Source of the DNA: Lactococcus fujiensis JCM 16395
GTDB taxonomy: Bacteria; Bacillota; Bacilli; Lactobacillales; Streptococcaceae
Direction of reading: 5' to 3'
NCBI RefSeq assembly: GCF_002441655.1
Contig: NZ_JXJU01000009.1
Coordinates: 1 to 64,000 of the forward strand
Length of the DNA stretch: 64,000 bases
Of the stretch, positions 35,170 through 43,237 are shown piece by piece. Both the position numbers and the translations under genes were made by a program. The stretch's first letter is position 1, and every line of letters begins with the position of its first letter. Under the pieces are notes generated by a model. It was given only the letters and a program-made list of their open reading frames with translations, was not told the DNA's origin and ran no database searches.

Positions 35170-35200
35170 AAAAAAAAGCTCAAAAGATTGAGCTTTTTTA
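35170..35200 (-). terminator. Terminator after the NADH dehydrogenase gene
   Basis: AAAAAAGCTCAA-TCTT-TTGAGCTTTTTT on the minus strand with further T residues. Confidence 0.85.
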
Positions 35201-35204
35201 AAAA

Positions 35205-37217
35205 TTATTTCCCTTTATAAATCGAACGTGATGTCCCATACCAAGCCTTGCCTAGTACCTTTTGGAGCCATGGTTGGAGCCATTTGTCAAGTCCGAGTGC
35301 ACGTCCAGAACCAGCCATCAATGCGATTGCTACTGGGATGTACCAAAGTGAAACCCAAGTCAACATTCCTGTTGTAGCGAACATAACTGTCAAAATTGCT
35401 GTCCCAGCTGATGCGATAAATGTGAAGGCACCGAAGAGAAGACAAAGAGCAAGTCCCAATTCTACAACGGACATGAATTTTTGCAAGAACAAAGCAGTAT
35501 TGTAGCCTGTTTCAGTATTAGGCATAAATACTTTCATCATTGATTGCATCCAGTGTGGAACACCATTTGTCATTGCCGCTGGAACAGTTCCGTATTCGTA
35601 AGTGATTCCTTTTGCAGGATTGATATCAGTGATTGTTACACCATGTTTAGCGAGTGCTGCAAGTGCTTGTTGAACTGTAACATCTGAAGTGCTTGCGTGT
35701 ACAGCTGTACTTGCACCTGATGCTGCATCTGCTGCTGCGTGACCAGCAGCCGCTTTAAGTTCAGCAGGAGTTTGGAGCCATCCACCATTGTCTTTCAAGA
35801 AAGTTGAAATTTTAAGTGTTGAACCCATCCAACTTTGGCTTGCATTTCCAAAGAGTTTTGGAAGCGCATCTAAGAGCCAAGCAAGTCCAAAGAAGATGCG
35901 GAGTGGGAAGAGCCAAAGCACATTTCCACGACGTGAAGTGTGTCCGCGGAACAAGTTACGTTCATCTTCAGTATTGAAGATTTCGTTTTTCAAGTAAGTG
36001 AAGAAATAGTAACCTGAACAGAGTTGCAAAGTGTAAATAAGGTATGTAATGTTCTTCATCAACATCGCCCAGAAGCCAGTCAAACGAACGCCCATTACTT
36101 GTGCAACACCCCATTGTGAACCAATAGAGACCATTGTACCTTTATATTTGCCTTCAAATTTAGTTTTTTCTCCACCTTTAATTTCGGCGATAATGTTGTG
36201 AGCCGCAGTGTGACCTGTTTGTTCAGCTGCTTCAACGATTTGAGGCTGTGGACGTCCTGATTTAGGATCCATGTGTCCTGATACGTCACCAGCAACATAG
36301 ATTCCTTTTCCTTCATGTCCAACGGCTTCCATGTAATCATTTGCAAGCAAACGATGTCCACGTTCTGTTTCAGTCAATTCAGAAGCTTGTGCATCAGTAT
36401 TACCTTGAACACCAGTTGTCCAAATTAATGTATATGATGGAATTTGTTTTTCAACATGTTCTTCACCGCGCGCGCCAACACTTACAACGATGTGATCTTC
36501 AGCAACACCAGTGATACCATGGTTCAAAAGAACATTAACGTTTTTCTTACGGAGGTAAGCAAGGGCTTTATCAGCTTGTTTACGATCCAAAGTGTTCAAG
36601 ATAGTTGGCATCATTTCAACAACGTTCAAAGTGATTTCACTTTCATCGAGTTTCCAATCACGCGCAACTTTCTTACGCCAATCAATCATTTCACCAACCA
36701 TTTCGATTCCTGTGAAACCTGATCCTGCGATGTTGAATGTAAGCATTGCTTTACGTTTTTCATCGTTTGTTTCAACAGAAGCCAATTGAACCATACGTTC
36801 TAGTTGACGTTTAATCTTCATTGCGTCTTCGAGTGACCACAAAGTATAACCAAATTCTTTAACTCCTGGAACTCCAAAGTCATTTGGTTCGCCACCCATT
36901 GAAAAGAGAACAAAATCATAGTCATATACACCATGTTCAGTGATGACTTTTTTTGCTTCTTTGTCAACTTTAACAATTGAATCAGTAACAAGACTGACAT
37001 TTTTACGTTTTCCAAGTAATTTTTGCAAGTCATATTGTGCGTTTGTGAAAGGAACGCGACCTGCTGCAACTTCATGAAGTTGTGTCATACTGGTTTGGTA
37101 GCTGTGGCGGTCAATCAAAGTGATTTCAGCATCATTTTTCAAAGCTTTTGAAAGTTGACGAGTTGCTGATACACCAGCGAAACCTGCCCCAAGGACTACG
37201 ATTTTTTTCTTAGCCAT
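35205..37217 (-). CDS. ndh: Type II NADH dehydrogenase with C-terminal DoxX-like membrane domain
   Basis: Residues 1-400 are a type II NADH:quinone reductase: FAD site KIVVLGAGFAGVSATRQL, NADH site NIAGSGFTGIEMVGEM (near 160) and GIYVAGDVSG (near 305). After residue 430 come several membrane helices (NVLWLFPLRIFFGLAWLLDALPKL, FMSVVELGLALCLLFGAFTF, ILTVMFATTGMLTWVSLWYI) as in DoxX proteins, split by an Ala/Thr-rich extracellular-looking insert (about 490-545). At 670 residues it is far longer than plain Ndh (about 400). It would pass electrons from NADH to menaquinone, feeding CydAB. Own promoter (37265-37293). Confidence 0.9.
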   Translation of the reverse strand: MAKKKIVVLGAGFAGVSATRQLSKALKNDAEITLIDRHSYQTSMTQLHEVAAGRVPFTNAQYDLQKLLGKRKNVSLVTDSIVKVDKEAKKVITEHGVYDYDFVLFSMGGEPNDFGVPGVKEFGYTLWSLEDAMKIKRQLERMVQLASVETNDEKRKAMLTFNIAGSGFTGIEMVGEMIDWRKKVARDWKLDESEITLNVVEMMPTILNTLDRKQADKALAYLRKKNVNVLLNHGITGVAEDHIVVSVGARGEEHVEKQIPSYTLIWTTGVQGNTDAQASELTETERGHRLLANDYMEAVGHEGKGIYVAGDVSGHMDPKSGRPQPQIVEAAEQTGHTAAHNIIAEIKGGEKTKFEGKYKGTMVSIGSQWGVAQVMGVRLTGFWAMLMKNITYLIYTLQLCSGYYFFTYLKNEIFNTEDERNLFRGHTSRRGNVLWLFPLRIFFGLAWLLDALPKLFGNASQSWMGSTLKISTFLKDNGGWLQTPAELKAAAGHAAADAASGASTAVHASTSDVTVQQALAALAKHGVTITDINPAKGITYEYGTVPAAMTNGVPHWMQSMMKVFMPNTETGYNTALFLQKFMSVVELGLALCLLFGAFTFIASAGTAILTVMFATTGMLTWVSLWYIPVAIALMAGSGRALGLDKWLQPWLQKVLGKAWYGTSRSIYKGK

Positions 37218-37264
37218 TTGAGATATTTCTCCTAATAAGTTATAAATAATAATAATTCAATTTT

Positions 37265-37293
37265 ATTATATCGCTTTATTAGAGTTTTGTAAA
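37265..37293 (-). promoter_or_regulatory. ndh promoter
   Basis: TTTACA (37293-37288), 17 bases, TATAAT (37270-37265) on the minus strand. TTGTGAA half-sites lie just upstream at 37298-37304 and 37314-37320, with an inverted TTCACAA at 37336-37342. Confidence 0.65.
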
Positions 37294-37490
37294 GTTTTTG
37301 TGAATAATATAATTTGTGAAATTTATTTAAATTTTTTCACAAGCTAATATTCGATTGATTTGAAATATTGAACATACTTTTTCCATAAAATTGAACTTTT
37401 TCTGGCAAATGATAGGGCTTGCAATAACGGGTTTCAGTCCTTAATTTTTAGGAAATATTTTGTGAATTTTTTTAAAAAATTGAACATATT

Positions 37491-37853
37491 CTACTTCTTA
37501 TATGACTCTCGTACTATTTTTTCAGACAGGCCAAAACATTTTGTAAATGGAAGTACATAATTGACATCATCTAGTTGCTTATTTTTAAAAAATGTAATTC
37601 GACTCATTCCATTTTTAACTTCAACAGTAACTCTGTGACTCTCATCAATGAAAAAATGAATATGATCGACATCGCCTTGATGAATACTGACCCCTAAAGT
37701 TTTTCCGTCGTGTAATTCACAAGTTTGTGAACCATGAAGATAAGAGTCAACCACTAATTTCAAGATTGCAATTTCGGTATTCGGACTGTGCTGACTAGCT
37801 TCGGAAATGTGTGGATGCTTTTTAATTTGATTTTCTATATGTTTGTTTCGCAT
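37491..37853 (-). CDS. Hypothetical protein, 120 residues
   Basis: A soluble protein with no family I recognise. It starts MRNKHIENQIKKHPHI, is rich in His, and has a beta-type core (GKTLGVSIHQGDVDHIHFFIDESH and VTVEVKNGMSRITFF, split in two). The start at 37853 is firm: AAAGGAGGTG seven bases before. It precedes ndh by about 270 bp of the same orientation reversed in order (its 3' end faces the ndh promoter region), and no terminator is evident after it. Confidence 0.6.
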   Translation of the reverse strand: MRNKHIENQIKKHPHISEASQHSPNTEIAILKLVVDSYLHGSQTCELHDGKTLGVSIHQGDVDHIHFFIDESHRVTVEVKNGMSRITFFKNKQLDDVNYVLPFTKCFGLSEKIVRESYKK

Positions 37854-37995
37854 GGAGCACCTCCTTTCTATTTCTATTTTAACAATTGTTTTCATGGGTA
37901 CAAAATGAGATACAAATTAGAATTATATTACAAAGCTGTTGAGTGGTAAATTTCAAAATCATTTGCTAAAATTTAGAGTAAAGAGAGGTGTTATA

Positions 37996-38382
37996 ATGAA
38001 TATCACATTTGACGATGCAGTGAGAGATCGCTTGTTATTACTTAAAGGTTCACACGAGGCTGATTTGGTCCTTGATTTCGACCACACTTTGAGTCGTGAA
38101 AATATTGGCCAAGACTGTTGTGGAATAACTCGCTACCGTATCGTTTTAGTGGAAAAAGGAAGTGTGCCTGAGGTTTTTAACGCTTCAATCTCATCCAATT
38201 TTGGTTCTGTTTATTTCAAAGAATGGGGGCAAATGTATTTAGATGATGAAATGAAGATTCGATTCAACGGCCCTCTAATTGAAATCATGGGTCGAGGTGA
38301 ACTTATCGCTCCTAACATTGAAATTGTTGATTTCCGAGGTGATCAGCTAAAAATCAAGGCCGAAAAAGAATTGACTGTTTAA
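37996..38382 (+). CDS. HesB/IscA-like iron-sulfur cluster biosynthesis family protein
   Basis: 128 residues from the ATG with AGAGAGGTG upstream. MNITFDDAVRDRLLLLKG opens like the HesB/IscA fold (FTDDA...L), with C-terminal strands GELIAPNIEIVDFRGDQLKI. DCCGITRYRIVLVEKG has the cysteine pair Cys-Cys in place of the spaced cysteines of IscA, as in the short lactic acid bacterial branch of this family. Role in Fe-S assembly is a family-level inference. Stands alone on the plus strand. Confidence 0.7.
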   Translation: MNITFDDAVRDRLLLLKGSHEADLVLDFDHTLSRENIGQDCCGITRYRIVLVEKGSVPEVFNASISSNFGSVYFKEWGQMYLDDEMKIRFNGPLIEIMGRGELIAPNIEIVDFRGDQLKIKAEKELTV

Positions 38383-38472
38383 TTAATTAAAATTGCCATT
38401 GAAACTGTAAAAATCGCGATTCCGATCCTAGTAAAAGAATCTACAAAATGATACTAAAAAACTGAGCCACGC

Positions 38473-39273
38473 TCAGTTTTTATTTTTGTTAATAAAATCA
38501 ATGACTGTTTGATTGAATTTTTCTGCATCTTCCAAATGTAAGATATGACCACATCCTTCAAAATAAGCAACTTCTGAATGAGGATTTCCTTGTAAAGCAC
38601 GAGCTGCTTTGGCATGTTCTGGTGGAAATACAGGAGATTCTCCTCCAGCAAAAAATAAATGCGGCTTTTTCTCCCGTCCTAATTCTGCTCGCCAATCCTG
38701 TTCGGTGACATTGAGTAACAAGGAACGATAAGTTTTGAAGTCAAAGGGATACATTTTTTTGCCTAATTCACGCTTAATTTCTGTGCTTAATTTTTTCTGA
38801 GTCAATTTGGTACGTGGAAAATCAATAACAAATTGTCCTAATTCTGATAATGTTCGCCCTGTTTGACCGTCTAACCAACCTTCATGTTTCATAAAAGTTG
38901 GCGCTTGGTCCTCTGTAATCACCAATAGCAAGTCTTTATCAGTAAATAATTCCTCAAAGGCCATGATTGTTGCTGCCCCCATAGAATGCCCGAGTAAAAC
39001 AGGGTGTTTTAACTTTAAATGAGCTAATAATTCATGCAAATCAGTCGCCAACCGGGCTAAGGTCAAGCCATAATTAACTTTTTCTGACAACCCATGAGAA
39101 CGATGATCATAAGTAATGACAAAAAATCCGGCATTTACCAAAGGCTCAATCTGACAGCACCAAGTGACTTCGCTCGCTGAATATCCATTTATCAAAACAA
39201 TGGCCTGATTTGCAGGGTCTCCATATGTATGAAAGTGAATTTCAACATCATCATTGGTAATAAAAAAAGACAT
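38473..39273 (-). CDS. Alpha/beta hydrolase
   Basis: 266 residues. Oxyanion strand AIVLINGYSASE, YDHRSHGLSE, nucleophile elbow LLGHSMGAATI (Ser near residue 96), late Asp region and catalytic His in GCGHILHLED near 247: a complete esterase/lipase-like triad. Cytosolic, no signal peptide. The substrate is unknown. It follows the GH1 gene after a strong terminator, with SD AAGGAG, so it is probably expressed separately. Confidence 0.85.
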   Translation of the reverse strand: MSFFITNDDVEIHFHTYGDPANQAIVLINGYSASEVTWCCQIEPLVNAGFFVITYDHRSHGLSEKVNYGLTLARLATDLHELLAHLKLKHPVLLGHSMGAATIMAFEELFTDKDLLLVITEDQAPTFMKHEGWLDGQTGRTLSELGQFVIDFPRTKLTQKKLSTEIKRELGKKMYPFDFKTYRSLLLNVTEQDWRAELGREKKPHLFFAGGESPVFPPEHAKAARALQGNPHSEVAYFEGCGHILHLEDAEKFNQTVIDFINKNKN

Positions 39274-39313
39274 AATTTCTCCTTAATTCTACATCATGTT
39301 TATTGTATCAAAA

Positions 39314-39340
39314 AAAATCTGTCAGCGCTGACAGATTAAA
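39314..39340 (-). terminator. Terminator after the GH1 gene
   Basis: AATCTGTCAG and its complement form a perfect palindrome followed by TTTTTTT on the minus strand. Confidence 0.85.
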
Positions 39341-39350
39341 TTGTGAAAAA

Positions 39351-40733
39351 TTAGTCAAGAGTATTACCATTTGTTTCTAAAATGCGCTTAAACCAATGGA
39401 AAGATTTTTTGGGAACACGTTTCAAATCAAGTAATTCATGGTTCGTCCGGTTTACGTAAACGGCTCCGTAACGCTTATTCATGTCGGCATGCGAGCTTGG
39501 AATATCAATTAACCCCCAACCTAAATAGCCAATTACATCAGCGCCATCAATAAAGATAGCATCTTTCATTGCTTGGATGTGTGCTCTGTGGTATTGAATA
39601 CGCTGGTCATCTTGAATCTCATTTTGCCCGTCCCATTCTTCGTATAAACCAATCCCGTTTTCAATCGGGAAAATGGGAAGTCCAAATTGATTGTAGAGAC
39701 GGGTGATTATATTTCTAAATCCTGTTGCATCAATTGTCCATTTCCAAGGACTGGCTGGTAAAGTTTCATCAAGACACAAACCTTCGTTCAAATAACGGTT
39801 CGGAGCTTCTCCTGCTGGAATCAGGGAAGCATCCAACAAGGCTGAGCGATAGTAAGAGAATGAAATAAAGTCAGCTTTTCCTGCAGCTAATATTGCATCA
39901 TCTTCTCCACTCAGATAGTCCATATCAATCTTATTATTTTTAACAAATGTCATTACTTCATTAGAGTAACGACCATAAGTATAAACATCACAAAGATTCT
40001 GATAGAGAAATTCTTCTTGTTTACGAACGGCCAAATTATCTGCTGGTGCGGTTGACGCTGGATAAATCTCGGTGTACGCCACCATACCACCAATTTTTGC
40101 GGTCTGATCAAATTTATGTAAATAAGCGCTGATTTCGCAGTGAGCAAGCATAGTATGGTGGAAAATCGCATATAAATCGGAGAGGCTACGATCCCCCTTC
40201 TCATATCCCGAAATCTGAAATGTTTCATCTGTGAAGTATAAATTATGTTCATTAAAAACAATCCAATATTTAACACGAGATGAAAAACGACGTATCATTT
40301 CTTTCCCAAAGGAAACAAACGCATCTTTAACATGGCGACTCAGGAAACCGTTGTATTTTTCAGCTAAAGCAAGTGGCATATCGAAATGATATAAACAAAT
40401 CATTGGTTCGATACCACGGGCAAGTAAATCGTCAATTAAGCGGCTATAAAATTCAATTCCCTCCTCATTGAATGCCCCATCTCCAGTTGGACAAACACGG
40501 GACCATGAAATTTGGAAACGATACATGTTCATGTTCATTTCTTTCATTAAGTCAAGGTCTTTTTCATAATCATGAAAATTATCAATCGCAACGTGCCAAT
40601 CCATCGTATGATCGGTTGCAGAGCGAATATCATAAACGGAAAGGCCTTTTCCACCTTCGTTCCAACCTCCCTCGGTTTGCATTGAAGAGGTCGAATTCCC
40701 CCAGAAAAAATTTTTTGGCATTTCTTTGTTCAT
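39351..40733 (-). CDS. 6-phospho-beta-glucosidase, GH1 family
   Basis: 460 residues. FFWGNSTSSMQTEGGWNEGGKG at the N-terminus (split), YRFQISWSRVCPTGDG, acid/base Glu in YWIVFNEHNLYF (near 170) and nucleophile Glu in PIFPIENGIGLYEEWDG (near 365) define GH1. It hydrolyses phosphorylated beta-glucosides delivered by the PTS. The acid/base motif is NEHN where NEPN or NEIN is common. It lies directly after the EIIC gene with a terminator in between that may be partly read through. Confidence 0.9.
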   Translation of the reverse strand: MNKEMPKNFFWGNSTSSMQTEGGWNEGGKGLSVYDIRSATDHTMDWHVAIDNFHDYEKDLDLMKEMNMNMYRFQISWSRVCPTGDGAFNEEGIEFYSRLIDDLLARGIEPMICLYHFDMPLALAEKYNGFLSRHVKDAFVSFGKEMIRRFSSRVKYWIVFNEHNLYFTDETFQISGYEKGDRSLSDLYAIFHHTMLAHCEISAYLHKFDQTAKIGGMVAYTEIYPASTAPADNLAVRKQEEFLYQNLCDVYTYGRYSNEVMTFVKNNKIDMDYLSGEDDAILAAGKADFISFSYYRSALLDASLIPAGEAPNRYLNEGLCLDETLPASPWKWTIDATGFRNIITRLYNQFGLPIFPIENGIGLYEEWDGQNEIQDDQRIQYHRAHIQAMKDAIFIDGADVIGYLGWGLIDIPSSHADMNKRYGAVYVNRTNHELLDLKRVPKKSFHWFKRILETNGNTLD

Positions 40734-40797
40734 GAATGTTCTCTTTTCTAATATTTTGACGTCATCTTTACGTTAATTAACGGATATAATCGACAAA

Positions 40798-40820
40798 AAG
40801 TCTGTCATTACTGACAGGCC
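40798..40820 (-). terminator. Hairpin between EIIC and GH1 genes
   Basis: CTGTCA-GTAA-TGACAG then ACTTTTTG on the minus strand, just after the EIIC stop. Confidence 0.75.
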
Positions 40821-40828
40821 GATTTGCC

Positions 40829-42244
40829 TTATGCAACAATTTCTTCTTCATTTTCAGCTTCTTGTTCAAGAAGCATTTTGTCATATTTCCGAGCGAAAGG
40901 CAAATAAATCAAAATTGACTCTGTTAGTGCAACTATTTGAAGGACTGCATATTGCCAACCCCCAATTAAGAAACCTGAAATAATTGGTGGCGTTGTCCAT
41001 GGTGCAGCTACACCGTTCATTGGAGGAACGATGCCAAAATAGATTGCACCATAAACTGTTGCCGAAACCACGACAGGCACAAGGAAGAATGGAAGTGCTA
41101 AAACAGGGTTCATTACCATTGGTAGGCCAAATAAGAAGGGTTCATTAATATTGAAAACTCCTGGTACCATTTCAACTTTACCAATTGATTTCATTTGTTG
41201 AGATTTTGCAAAGAACAGTGTGAAGACAATTAATCCAAACGTTATTCCTGAACCAGACAAGTTAATAAAATTATTATAAAACTCATTGGTAACGATATGT
41301 GCACCATTGGCCAGTGTTAATTTGTGTGCTTGATATAGGGTTGCATTTGCTGCTGTATTAGGAATCAAAAATGCTGATGTAATTGCTCCCATGATGATTC
41401 CACCATGAACTCCAAAGAACCAGAAGAATGGTACAAGTAAAGCAATTACGATAATACCACCGAATGAATCTCCAAGGCCTTGTAAAGGAACAGAGAGCCA
41501 GTGGTAGATAAATGTCACAAGATCAGTATGTCCTAATTTATTAAACAAGGCGTAGATTACTGTCGCTACAATGATGATGACCCCTGATGGAATCATGGAT
41601 GTAAATTGATTAGCAACATTGGCTGGAACTTGTTCTGGAAGCTTGATTTTCCAGCCCGCACGCATCATCGATGTGTAAGCCCAACCTGTCAGAATACCAA
41701 TGACAATGGCTGCAATCATCCCTTGGCCACCTTGCCATGAAAGGTTTAAGACTCCCGAAACTGGATTATTCAAGAAAACTTGCATGGCATCAGGCAATTT
41801 TTCAAATGCTGCTGTCGCTTGATTTCCAGTTAAATTACCAATTCCAGATGCTTCTTTTCCTGTTGAAAGAGCAGCTGTAATTGGATTTGCAACAGATAAC
41901 GATTGGACAATAAAGAATGCTGATAGAGAAGTTAACCCAGCTTGTAAAGCAACATCTCCGAATTCTGTCTCCTTAACATAAGAGTATCCAATTCCGATTG
42001 CAGCCCAAATGGCTAAAATCCCAAAAGACATATTGAATGCTTGGCTAAATACAGCAGACCAACCATTTACGGATAACCAATTTGCAACAGATGGAATCGG
42101 CAAATTTGATAAAATTAGGAAAATTGACCCAACGATAATGAATGGCATGGCATAAAGCATCCCATTCTTCAATGCTGTCACTGCCTTGGTGTTGACAAAT
42201 TTCATCACCGGCGGTAACACTTTGTCATTTATGAAATGATTCAT
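40829..42244 (-). CDS. PTS cellobiose/beta-glucoside transporter subunit IIC
   Basis: 471 residues, about ten membrane helices, Lac-family EIIC (CelB type). VTALKNGMLYAMPFIIVGSIFLIL near the start, VHGGIIMGAI (near 310) and FNINEPFLFGLPMVMNPVLALPFF (near 375, with the conserved NEP) are typical. It translocates and phosphorylates with EIIA and EIIB, which are not in this window. The start at 42244 has GGAGG eight bases before it. Controlled by the promoter 42333-42360 and probably by the RpiR regulator next door. Confidence 0.92.
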   Translation of the reverse strand: MNHFINDKVLPPVMKFVNTKAVTALKNGMLYAMPFIIVGSIFLILSNLPIPSVANWLSVNGWSAVFSQAFNMSFGILAIWAAIGIGYSYVKETEFGDVALQAGLTSLSAFFIVQSLSVANPITAALSTGKEASGIGNLTGNQATAAFEKLPDAMQVFLNNPVSGVLNLSWQGGQGMIAAIVIGILTGWAYTSMMRAGWKIKLPEQVPANVANQFTSMIPSGVIIIVATVIYALFNKLGHTDLVTFIYHWLSVPLQGLGDSFGGIIVIALLVPFFWFFGVHGGIIMGAITSAFLIPNTAANATLYQAHKLTLANGAHIVTNEFYNNFINLSGSGITFGLIVFTLFFAKSQQMKSIGKVEMVPGVFNINEPFLFGLPMVMNPVLALPFFLVPVVVSATVYGAIYFGIVPPMNGVAAPWTTPPIISGFLIGGWQYAVLQIVALTESILIYLPFARKYDKMLLEQEAENEEEIVA

Positions 42245-42332
42245 AAATAAGACCTCCATATAATAATAAATGTAGAGAAAATTCGCCAGGTCAAATCTTC
42301 TCAAAGACTGATAAATAATTATTTATAATATA

Positions 42333-42360
42333 ATAATACCCCATACAATAAATTTTGCAA
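42333..42360 (-). promoter_or_regulatory. Predicted EIIC promoter
   Basis: TTGCAA (42360-42355), 16 bases, TATTAT (42338-42333) on the minus strand. Confidence 0.5.
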
Positions 42361-42376
42361 GGGGTTTCTTAATTTT

Positions 42377-42402
42377 TGTAACAGGTTACAAGAATGGTTA
42401 CA
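42377..42402. promoter_or_regulatory. Palindromic operator candidate upstream of EIIC
   Basis: TGTAAC-AG-GTTACA (42377-42390) is a perfect inverted repeat, and a third half-site GGTTACA follows at 42396-42402. It lies just upstream of the -35 box, a place for an activator such as the RpiR protein. Confidence 0.55.
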
Positions 42403-42423
42403 TCCTCAATGTGCAACTCAAGA

Positions 42424-43170
42424 TTATTCTTTATTTTCAGTCGCTTGATGTGCCAAAATTTCAAGTAAAGCTAGGACCGGGAGTTGCGTGGTCAAATTTT
42501 CCAAGGGATCATATTCGGAAAATTCTGTTTGGAAATTATAGGTCAAATTTACCGTTGATAATTTTGAAACGGTTGTATTTTCCTCATTCGTGATTGAAAT
42601 AATTTTCGCCGTATCTTCCTCACGTAATTTCATCATCCGCTCAACAATTTTGTCCGTTTCTCCTGATGCAGATAAAATTATCGTGAGTAAATCAACAGCT
42701 CCTTTGCCTTTAATTGCCTGATATGGATCCGAAATAGAGTAACTTTCCAAGCCAATATTTGAAAAGTAACGCGCCCCGTACTCCGCTAATGCCCCCGAAG
42801 TTCCTAATCCAATAAAAACGATGTAACGTGCCGATTTTATCAATTGAACTGCAGCTGACATTTTTTCTCCATATTTCGCTTCACTAATTGAGCGCAAAAA
42901 TAAGTCTAGCTGAACCAGATTTTCATAATAATTGACCGGAACCTCAGAAACTTGAGTATTATTTTTCAGGTAATATCGCAAATCAGCCCAGCCATGAAAA
43001 CCTAATTTATTTGCCGTTCGCATGACCGTAGCCGTTGATACATGGACTTTTTCAGCACAATCACGTACCGTTAAATTTTTGGCTTCCTCAAGATTGGACA
43101 AAATATAATTAAAAACAGAGCTTTCTAATTCATTCAACGTTCTTACTTTTTCAGGAATAAAATTAATCAT
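42424..43170 (-). CDS. RpiR/MurR-family transcriptional regulator
   Basis: 248 residues: N-terminal HTH_6 domain (LTVRDCAEKVHVSTATVMRTANKLGFHGWADLRYYL, residues 33-68) and C-terminal SIS phosphosugar-binding domain (YIVFIGLGTSGALAEYGARYF near 125; IILSASGETDKIVERM near 170). Members respond to phosphosugars; this one most likely controls the adjacent EIIC/GH1 genes. SD GGTGG before the ATG. The gene runs in the same direction as its target. Confidence 0.9.
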   Translation of the reverse strand: MINFIPEKVRTLNELESSVFNYILSNLEEAKNLTVRDCAEKVHVSTATVMRTANKLGFHGWADLRYYLKNNTQVSEVPVNYYENLVQLDLFLRSISEAKYGEKMSAAVQLIKSARYIVFIGLGTSGALAEYGARYFSNIGLESYSISDPYQAIKGKGAVDLLTIILSASGETDKIVERMMKLREEDTAKIISITNEENTTVSKLSTVNLTYNFQTEFSEYDPLENLTTQLPVLALLEILAHQATENKE

Positions 43171-43199
43171 CAGACCACCTTTTCTAGTTTTATTGTATC

Positions 43200-43230
43200 A
43201 AAAAAGTCTTGCCATGAGAGACAAAGACTT
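43200..43230 (-). terminator. Terminator after leuS
   Basis: AAGTCTT and AAGACTT enclose a 13-base loop and are followed by TTTTTT on the minus strand. Confidence 0.65.
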
Positions 43231-43237
43231 ATTTCAT

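Noticed and set aside
37298-37342. Complete Rex operator before ndh
   Set aside because: Half-sites are present, but no pair has the TTGTGA-N6-TCACAA spacing.
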